Shown here: piece after piece, positions 1-5,039 of the stretch
Numbering within the stretch: the first letter of the stretch is position 1
Layout of the letters: each line of letters opens with the position of its first letter
From: Planctomycetaceae bacterium UBA6894
GTDB lineage: Bacteria; Planctomycetota; Planctomycetia; Gemmatales; Gemmataceae
Assembly (NCBI GenBank): GCA_002451275.1
Contig: DKBS01000095.1
Location: 23,167-28,205, forward strand
Length of the DNA stretch: 5,039 bases
Direction of reading: 5' to 3'
Notes under the pieces: generated by a model
What the model saw: only the letters and a program-made list of their open reading frames with translations
Database searches by the model: none
Told to the model about the DNA's origin: nothing
Position numbers and translations under genes: made by a program

Positions 1-2781
1 TGCCTCATGCAGGCTTTCCCTTGCCTTTGCGCTCACTTCAGGGGCAGGCCGTCCCTTGAGTGCACGGGTCAGGTCTTCCACCGCTCCCAGCCAGTCTCCC
101 TTGTCGAGCCGCATTTGCCCGCGCTCCATCAAGCCGACCGGATCATCCGGGTTGGCCTTGATGCGCGTGTCGATCTGGGCAAGTTTGGCTGAAAGCAACG
201 GAAACGAGGTGACCTGGTCCGAGGTTAGGGACACCATCTCCCCATCATGAAAGACCAGATTGCCCACGGGCGCCGCCTTGCGGCTTCGGGTCCGCGAAAG
301 CATCTTCCCGGTGGCCAGGTCTATCACGCACACTTCGGGCTGCTTGCTGGACTCCGAACCACGCAGCGGCAGGTAAAGCTGGTTTTCAGCAATGGAAGCG
401 TAGCCTGAGGGAGTGCCGGTTTCCAAAGACCAGGCTTTTTTACCGCCATCACGGAAATCCAGTGCCCGCACCTGTTTTTTGCCGACGATTATCACCTTGC
501 CCTGGCTGATTCCCGCCACATAAAGGTCGCCTTCCTCGCGACGGGATTTCCATTGCTGGGCTCCATCCTTCAAACCCAAGCAAACAACGTTTTGCGAGTC
601 AGGAGAGGTGAAAATCACCCGCCCCTCCGCGATGCGCGGGGGTGCAGATTTCCAGCCGCCCGCGGTGGGATTGCCGGCTGGTATTCCGGGATTGGGAAAA
701 CGCTGGATCGGTCTGCCGCCCCGAAAACCAGGCGGAAGTGCACCCGGAAGCCCGCCGGGATTCCCGCCCAGGTTCCCTTCGCCGGACTCCCGGTAGGAAT
801 AAGCCCACACGAAACTCCGGGTCAGCAACTCAACCCCCATCACCACCCCGGCATTGGTCGGGCAGACCAGAATTCCATCCGCGTAGGCGAGATGGGCTGC
901 CGTGGTGCGACGATTGACATCCTGCTGGGCCCGGTCCCGCACGGTGCACAGGCGCTGGATTCCAAGCAACCGGCCGGAGGCGGATTCCACCGTGACCAGC
1001 CTCAATTCCTGCTGTTTCTCATTGAGGACAAACAGGCGATCACCCAAGGCCAGGGGTGCCCCCAAAAACAGGCTTTCAGAAAGTTCGCCGTTGGGAGCAC
1101 CATCCTTGCCACCCAATCTCCACAGCAATTTCCCGGTAACCAGATGGTAAGCCTCCAGGCGGTTTTGCAAGACCGCGTCCACCACATCGGAACCGTAGCG
1201 GGCGAAGGCACCGCCGGGTCCCTCCATGGGCCCCCCCATGGGAAAGCCATTGAATGAAGTGGCGGTTGCCGGGGGCACCTCGAAATCCACCACCGTGAAA
1301 ACCCGCTGGCCATCGCTGGTGATGGTGCCCACTGTCGAGTTTTCAAACAAAAGCGCCGGGCTGACATTCACCGCCATCCCGTTGAAACTGCCAGAAATGA
1401 TCCCGGTAAGCCAATTGTCCAACGCGTCACGGTGTTTGGGTTTACTCAACAACCCCCCATGCGCCATGCGATCCATCGACCAGTCAATGGGATTTGCCCA
1501 ATGAATGGCACCTGTCCGGAGGTTGCGGGCAACCAGACCACCATGGCTTCGATAAACCGCCAAAGGGATACGGTTTTCCTGATTGCCAATATCCAAGGCA
1601 AGAGGCTGCTGGGCCGGGATAACCGCCTGATTGCGGTTCTCAACAAGATTTTTCTCTAACTCAACCAGTTTCTCACGGGTGTTGATTCCACCGGAAACCG
1701 GCAAGGACACCGTGGCCCTGTCGGGAAGGGGCACAAAAATTCTCTCGAGAACGGTTGGTTCCGGCTTCCAATTGGGCTCGAGAAAAGGCACTCCTCCTTG
1801 GGCCAAAGCATTGCGGGAGGAGTCGCCCCCCACCATGGCCCAATCCAGCAGGGTGCCGGAAGACCTGATCCCGCTACTGGCAAGGAGGCCCCTCAGTTCC
1901 TGCAGGGAGCGTTTACGCCCGGCAATGGCAAGGTCTCGGAGGCCCCGCTCCTCCATGCGTTTCCAAACCAATTCCTCACCGGCTTTGTCGCCGGCCATCC
2001 GCATGGCAACCGCTCCCTTGAGCCAGACCGATTCAGGCAGGTTGGCCTCATTGCGGGGATCGCTTTGGAACAACCGTTCAAAGCACAGGGCGGCAGCCAA
2101 CGGGTCGCCCCGGTCCAAGTGGAAGGAAGCCAGCAACACGGCGGCCTGTCTGCCGGCATCAGTGTGCAGAAACGCTCTGAAAACGTTGGAAAGTTGTTCC
2201 AGATCGCTTTTTTCACGAGACTCTTTGAGTTGGTTGGTAGCTGTCTGTCCGTAGGCGGCCTGATAAATCTCCCGCGCATCTTTCGGCAAAAAGGCAATAA
2301 TTCGGCCCGCAAGGGCCCTGATGCTCACATCTTTGCCCTGCACCGAAAGACCCGGAATGGCCTCGCCCAGGCTTTTCACCAACTCCGGATTGATCCGGAT
2401 GAAAACATCCTCGCCGGTTTCAACCAGTCGCTGGAGGATGGTGACCGCCTTGGACCAATCCTTTTCCTTCAGGTAATCCGCGGCCGCTTCCAAACGCTTG
2501 TTCAGTTCAGGGTCCCGGGGCAACTCGACCCCTGATTCCATCGCGCCATCGCTGCCATTACCCTGGGCCGGCTGAAAAATCCCCGGGGCGATCTGAATCG
2601 GAACCTGTGCGTGGGAAGGTTGACCGACCAGGGCGCAGATGACCAAAACAAATAACCCTGCCATAACCAGCGAAGGATAACGCCGGGTCAATAGACCCAA
2701 GGCCGAAGCCAACGCATCAGAAAAATAGGGATACGGAGGGGCCATTTTGACCAGCCAATCGGAATTCCGTTTCCGCGGCAT
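1..2781 (-). CDS. Exported TPR / PQQ-like beta-propeller protein (C-terminus cut off by window edge)
   Basis: The minus-strand frame is open from the ATG at 2781 to base 1 (927 codons, no stop), so the 3' end is missing. Residues 38-53 are strongly hydrophobic, follow an Arg-Arg pair and end at a likely signal-peptidase site, SHA-Q (after A58). Export to periplasm or cell surface is inferred. Residues about 85-300 are helical and TPR-like, including KEKDW near 108 and AREIYQAAYG near 170. The propeller begins at the W314/GGDSSR signature. It carries blade motifs of the PQQ-like type: RTGAIHW (W428), VTGKLLW (W554), KDGAQQW (W744) and DLATGK (D821). A TPR-like motif follows (about 877-905). 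This helical-plus-propeller architecture is common in planctomycete proteins annotated as BamB-like or PQQ-binding-like. They are usually uncharacterised; such propellers tend to act as binding scaffolds, and I see no evidence of an enzyme active site. Start 2781 is chosen because GGAGG lies 6 bases upstream. Alternatives are ATG 2787, ATG 2745 and TTG 2691; the last would leave a compact signal peptide but has no visible ribosome binding site. The gene lies about 200 bases downstream of the hydrolase on the same strand. Confidence 0.93.
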   Translation of the reverse strand, partial: MPRKRNSDWLVKMAPPYPYFSDALASALGLLTRRYPSLVMAGLFVLVICALVGQPSHAQVPIQIAPGIFQPAQGNGSDGAMESGVELPRDPELNKRLEAAADYLKEKDWSKAVTILQRLVETGEDVFIRINPELVKSLGEAIPGLSVQGKDVSIRALAGRIIAFLPKDAREIYQAAYGQTATNQLKESREKSDLEQLSNVFRAFLHTDAGRQAAVLLASFHLDRGDPLAAALCFERLFQSDPRNEANLPESVWLKGAVAMRMAGDKAGEELVWKRMEERGLRDLAIAGRKRSLQELRGLLASSGIRSSGTLLDWAMVGGDSSRNALAQGGVPFLEPNWKPEPTVLERIFVPLPDRATVSLPVSGGINTREKLVELEKNLVENRNQAVIPAQQPLALDIGNQENRIPLAVYRSHGGLVARNLRTGAIHWANPIDWSMDRMAHGGLLSKPKHRDALDNWLTGIISGSFNGMAVNVSPALLFENSTVGTITSDGQRVFTVVDFEVPPATATSFNGFPMGGPMEGPGGAFARYGSDVVDAVLQNRLEAYHLVTGKLLWRLGGKDGAPNGELSESLFLGAPLALGDRLFVLNEKQQELRLVTVESASGRLLGIQRLCTVRDRAQQDVNRRTTAAHLAYADGILVCPTNAGVVMGVELLTRSFVWAYSYRESGEGNLGGNPGGLPGALPPGFRGGRPIQRFPNPGIPAGNPTAGGWKSAPPRIAEGRVIFTSPDSQNVVCLGLKDGAQQWKSRREEGDLYVAGISQGKVIIVGKKQVRALDFRDGGKKAWSLETGTPSGYASIAENQLYLPLRGSESSKQPEVCVIDLATGKMLSRTRSRKAAPVGNLVFHDGEMVSLTSDQVTSFPLLSAKLAQIDTRIKANPDDPVGLMERGQMRLDKGDWLGAVEDLTRALKGRPAPEVSAKARESLHEA
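655..783 (-). other. Region encoding a Gly/Pro-rich insertion in the beta-propeller
   Basis: In the propeller gene this stretch encodes residues 667-709, dominated by Gly, Pro and Asn (for example GGNPGGLPGALPPGFRGG). It lies between two blade-like segments, after the strand FVWAYSYRES and before WKSAPPRIAEGRVIF. It has no expected secondary structure and is probably a flexible surface loop. A shorter Gly/Pro/Met-rich loop (GFPMGGPMEGPGG, near residues 510-522) occurs earlier. The frame stays open through it, so it is not a frameshift artefact. Confidence 0.6.
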
Positions 2782-2787
2782 CGGCAT

Positions 2788-2792
2788 CCTCC
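2788..2792 (-). promoter_or_regulatory. Ribosome binding site (GGAGG) that decides the propeller gene start
   Basis: On the minus strand the sequence reads CACGGAGGATGCCGATG. The GGAGG is a strong Shine-Dalgarno match. It abuts the in-frame ATG at 2787, which is too close to use, and lies exactly 6 bases from the in-frame ATG at 2781, an ideal spacing. No comparable motif precedes the ATG at 2745. This adds 12 residues (MPRKRNSDWLVK), with a basic start, to the shorter alternative. Confidence 0.7.
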
Positions 2793-2807
2793 GTGCAGTC
2801 CCGAACA

Positions 2808-2844
2808 AATGGGAACCAAAAAAAGTCCACAGGCTTTTCCCATT
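2808..2844 (-). other. Predicted leader hairpin just upstream of the propeller gene RBS
   Basis: Perfect 8-base inverted repeat: AATGGGAA (2844-2837 on the minus strand) and TTCCCATT (2815-2808). The 21 bases between them can form an inner stem, in which AAGCC pairs with GGACUU with one bulged A. A run of seven T (2824-2818) sits inside the outer loop, so the inner stem plus U-tract looks partly like an intrinsic terminator. The outer stem ends 15 bases before the GGAGG. A regulatory role is inference; only the repeat is seen directly. Confidence 0.45.
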
Positions 2845-2871
2845 CTGCCCGGACAAACAGCCGTGGGCAAG

Positions 2872-2891
2872 GACCAACCCGAAGGTTGGCC
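2872..2891 (-). other. UUCG-capped hairpin in the intergenic spacer
   Basis: The minus strand reads GGCCAACC-TTCG-GGTTGGTC. This gives six Watson-Crick pairs (CCAACC/GGTTGG), then a G-U and a G-C pair, closing a C(UUCG)G tetraloop, which is known to be exceptionally stable in RNA. No T-run follows, so it is not a classical intrinsic terminator. Roles in RNA stability, pausing or processing are possible but unproven. Confidence 0.55.
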
Positions 2892-2901
2892 ATAGAGGAA
2901 C

Positions 2902-2920
2902 CCCGACAAATGCTTGTGGG
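2902..2920 (-). other. Short bulged hairpin in the intergenic spacer
   Basis: On the minus strand CCCACAA pairs with TTGT-C-GGG across a GCAT loop: seven base pairs with one bulged C (2905). It lies 10 bases upstream of the UUCG hairpin, so the two could form adjacent stems in one transcript. It is weak alone and counted mainly because of its neighbours. Confidence 0.3.
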
Positions 2921-2948
2921 AAGCCACACAGCTGAAGAGAAGAGACTT

Positions 2949-2976
2949 GGGGATAACCATAGCAGTTAAAATCCCC
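2949..2976 (-). terminator. Possible terminator-like hairpin just after the hydrolase stop codon
   Basis: The 6-base inverted repeat GGGGAT / ATCCCC begins seven bases past the hydrolase TGA. An inner AAC/GTT pairing gives a bulged stem. The sequence after it is pyrimidine-rich (AAGTCTCTTCTCTTC) but lacks a true T-run. It could protect the 3' end of the hydrolase mRNA or act as a weak terminator. The position suits that role, but the missing U-tract keeps confidence low. Confidence 0.3.
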
Positions 2977-2983
2977 TCACATT

Positions 2984-5039
2984 TCACGGGTTCAATTTGG
3001 CAATGGAATCAACCAGTTCGGATTTCCCCTCGGCCTTGGAATCCTTGAGTTCCAGATCGGCTTTTCCGCCTCCGAAGCATCCCGACCAATCCCGCAGGCC
3101 CGTCCCTTCCACCCCGAACAGCACCAATCGTTCGGGAGGATTGGCAGCCAACAACCCGGGCATTCCACCAAACCGAAGAGCACCAGGCAGAAACAGGCCA
3201 AGCTCGCCGCTTCCGCCCCAATCGGCTCCCTCGTACTTTTTATAATTGAAATGTCGCAAATCAGCCGCAACCCCCTTCACCTCATCGCCCAGAAGGCAAC
3301 CGGCCAAGGCGGCAATCTCGAGTCCCGCGATGACCGGTTTGCCTTCCTCAAAGGAAAGCCCCCGCACCACGGCGCAAATATCCCTGACCGACTCGGCCGC
3401 GCCGGGTCGGTTGTAACCATAGGTGTACAGGGCGTTGCCGGCGGTAAACCCTTTCTTCCACTGTTCGGAATCGCGCCTGAACGAGGCGCCTGGCACGATG
3501 ACCCGATTCCCGGCCGCCAAAAGCTGTCCAACTCCCGGATCCGTATCGGCCCCCACCCAAATCACCGTGCCCTTGCACTCCAAGTTTGGCTCCAATCGCA
3601 GGCAGGGCACCCGCCGCTGTGCGGGGCCCCCGTAGGTCAATTCAAAGCGGGTCGCCTTGCGTCCGGATGGGGTGCCAGGCTCATCCCCGGCCTGGACCCT
3701 GATCTCAGAGGGCAAAATCGAATCCAGATCGAAAACAGTTCGCACGAAAGGGCCCACAGCTTTTTTCCATCGGGCGCCCCCGGCCTCGCCATTCGGATTG
3801 ATGGACTGAATCCAGGCCGCCTCCTCCCTTTCCAAACGAGCCCTCAACGCTTCCGTGGTGAGCGCCATGGAAGGCCGTGCGTGCTCCTTGTCAAAAACAG
3901 CAAGTTGCGCCGGCGGAACCGGTTGAAATGCTTTTTCACCGACAGGCTCTTTTGCCCCCAAGCCAAGGTGGCGATTCATCCAGGTGTACATGAATTCCCT
4001 GGATTTCTGGTTGTAATTATGGCCGAATTCAGGCCAACACCTGGCCTCCACCAAAGACTCGTTTCCCGAGAGGGAATAAAGCTTCTTCAGTTCGGGCAAT
4101 CCCTCCTTCTCAATCGCAATGGTCCAATCGTTCGCCCCGCTCATCGCCAAGGGGCGGGGATAGAACAGGCCTGCGATTTCAACATTCCCGGTACCAATAC
4201 GAAGGTATGGCGCGTTTTCACATACGCATCCGCCCTGCATACGTGAACCAACCATCACTGCGGGGAAAGCGACCGCCGGTCGTTCATCCAGAGCCCCCAG
4301 CAGGAAGGTCTGGGTGCCACCGCCGCTTGCGCCCGTGACGCCAATTCTCCTTGGATCGACCTGGGGAAGCGAAAGCACATAATCCAGCGCGCGCAAACTG
4401 TTGATTGTCTGCAGTTGCGTTTGTCCCTGCAGATGCAGGAGCGCGCGGGGATCCAGAAAACCATTCCGGTGGGGAATCGGCCCCTGATCCGCGTAGCCGA
4501 TCATGTCGTAGTGAAAAACCACCGCCCCCATTAGGGCCAGATTGGCGCAACGCGCCTGAAGGGGGTAGCGGGCCCCCTCCTTGGTCGATTCCGCCCCGGA
4601 TTCCATCTCCTTTTTGGCGCCCGCTTCGGAGTTTTCGTAGAACCGACCGTTTTCCCAGTGGCCATGCGGACACAACACAGCCGGCCTTTTGCCCTCCCGA
4701 ATGGCCTTGTCGTTTTTGGGAAGGTAAAGCGAGCCGGTCACCAGCAATCCTGGCACGCTCTCGAAATACACCGCGCTGACAGAATAGCCCTCCCGATCCG
4801 CAACCGGACGGACCACGGGATTCAGCGGAGCAAAAGCCGGTTTGGGATAGAGGCCAAGGGAAACCTCGATTTTTTCGCGCAGTTTGGCAGCCCGTTTAGT
4901 CCATTCTTCCTGGGTTTTAGGCGGGATAAAAAAGAAGTCCTTGTCGTTCAGGGTCCGCATGATGCTCTGGCCGGCCGGGCTGCCAGGAAACGGCTGTGCA
5001 AAGGTTTGTCTTCCACCACCCCAAACCACCAAACAAAAA
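2984..5039 (-). CDS. Exported double-domain alpha/beta hydrolase, acetylxylan esterase-like (N-terminus cut off)
   Basis: The frame runs from the right edge to a TGA at 2986-2984. Residues are numbered from a TTG at 5032, giving 682 residues. That TTG is probably not the start: the frame continues upstream (F-C), has no ribosome binding site in view, and the first residues resemble the tail of a signal peptide ending TFA-Q near residue 12-13. Domain 1 (about 25-360) is an alpha/beta hydrolase: oxyanion-region PHGHW (122-126), FHYDMIGY (173-180), nucleophile elbow GASGG with Ser236, candidate acid Asp302 (GANDW) and His338 (FGHNYN). GGCVCENAPYLR (267-278) is, from my recall, typical of planctomycete proteins annotated as acetylxylan esterase. 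An ester or polysaccharide side-group substrate is therefore plausible but unproven; other acyl or peptide substrates remain possible. Domain 2 (about 485-650) repeats the fold pattern but has GLEIA where a GxSxG elbow is expected, so it is probably non-catalytic. The propeller gene follows about 200 bases downstream on the same strand. Confidence 0.94.
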   Translation of the reverse strand, partial: FCLVVWGGGRQTFAQPFPGSPAGQSIMRTLNDKDFFFIPPKTQEEWTKRAAKLREKIEVSLGLYPKPAFAPLNPVVRPVADREGYSVSAVYFESVPGLLVTGSLYLPKNDKAIREGKRPAVLCPHGHWENGRFYENSEAGAKKEMESGAESTKEGARYPLQARCANLALMGAVVFHYDMIGYADQGPIPHRNGFLDPRALLHLQGQTQLQTINSLRALDYVLSLPQVDPRRIGVTGASGGGTQTFLLGALDERPAVAFPAVMVGSRMQGGCVCENAPYLRIGTGNVEIAGLFYPRPLAMSGANDWTIAIEKEGLPELKKLYSLSGNESLVEARCWPEFGHNYNQKSREFMYTWMNRHLGLGAKEPVGEKAFQPVPPAQLAVFDKEHARPSMALTTEALRARLEREEAAWIQSINPNGEAGGARWKKAVGPFVRTVFDLDSILPSEIRVQAGDEPGTPSGRKATRFELTYGGPAQRRVPCLRLEPNLECKGTVIWVGADTDPGVGQLLAAGNRVIVPGASFRRDSEQWKKGFTAGNALYTYGYNRPGAAESVRDICAVVRGLSFEEGKPVIAGLEIAALAGCLLGDEVKGVAADLRHFNYKKYEGADWGGSGELGLFLPGALRFGGMPGLLAANPPERLVLFGVEGTGLRDWSGCFGGGKADLELKDSKAEGKSELVDSIAKLNP

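Noticed and set aside
1224..1241. Perfect 7-base inverted repeat CCATGGG-CCCC-CCCATGG
   Set aside because: It falls in the codons for the Gly/Pro/Met-rich loop (GFPMGGPMEGP). Repetitive Gly, Pro and Met codons create it, so no separate DNA function is needed.
553..1257. Plus-strand ORF of 234 codons
   Set aside because: Antisense to the propeller blades and Gly/Pro loop. The Pro/Gly/His/Gln-rich product is what the complement of that loop would give.
1798..2535. Plus-strand ORF of 245 codons
   Set aside because: Antisense to the TPR-like part of the propeller gene. The translation is low in coherent motifs and looks like a complement shadow.
2761..2768. 8-base palindrome GGAATTCC near the propeller gene start
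   Set aside because: A short palindrome expected by chance, lying inside the coding region after the chosen start, with no half-site repeats around it to suggest an operator.
2808..2844. Intrinsic terminator for the hydrolase gene at the seven-T run
   Set aside because: The T-run lies inside the outer stem loop and is followed by GG. The inner stem has a bulge and few GC pairs, so a clear terminator call is not supported; it is listed as a leader hairpin instead.
2688..2987. Minus-strand 99-codon ORF with a GTG overlapping the hydrolase stop (GTGA), spanning the spacer
   Set aside because: The GTGA overlap resembles translational coupling, but there is no ribosome binding site before it, it overlaps the propeller gene by about 94 bases out of frame, and its Cys/Trp/Gly-rich product matches nothing I recognise. 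The hairpins explain this region better.
3251..4246. Plus-strand ORF of 331 codons
   Set aside because: It lies wholly antisense to the hydrolase, whose catalytic motifs are intact. Its product shows no recognisable motif or domain pattern and no Shine-Dalgarno. High-GC coding DNA often leaves the opposite strand open.

Overview
The window holds two long genes, both on the minus strand and both running off an edge. Each encodes a protein predicted to be exported. The family make-up points to a bacterium of the Planctomycetota/Verrucomicrobiota group: a TPR plus PQQ-like beta-propeller protein with Gly/Pro-rich loop insertions, beside a double-domain 'acetylxylan esterase'-type alpha/beta hydrolase. 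This placement is inferred from protein architecture, not from a marker gene. The DNA looks moderately GC-rich by eye.

Layout in the direction of transcription (right to left): (1) 5039-2984, an alpha/beta hydrolase whose true N-terminus (start codon and most of the signal peptide) lies beyond the right edge. Its first domain has an intact catalytic set. Its second domain looks like a hydrolase that has lost its nucleophile. (2) 2983-2782, a spacer of about 200 bases with no convincing gene. It contains four inverted repeats that would fold as hairpins in minus-strand RNA, one capped by a UUCG tetraloop, and ends in a strong GGAGG ribosome binding site. (3) 2781-1, a large exported protein: signal peptide, helical TPR-like region, PQQ-like (BamB-type) beta-propeller, then a new TPR motif where the window ends. 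Its reading frame is open to the left edge, so the C-terminus is missing.

The two genes are co-directional and could be co-transcribed, but the hairpin-rich spacer makes independent or attenuated expression equally possible. Nothing shows that they share a pathway. I see no RNA genes, mobile elements, CRISPR arrays or phage genes. Several long plus-strand ORFs are antisense shadows of the two genes. I do not see a clear undescribed system; the best leads are the structured spacer and the degenerate second hydrolase domain.
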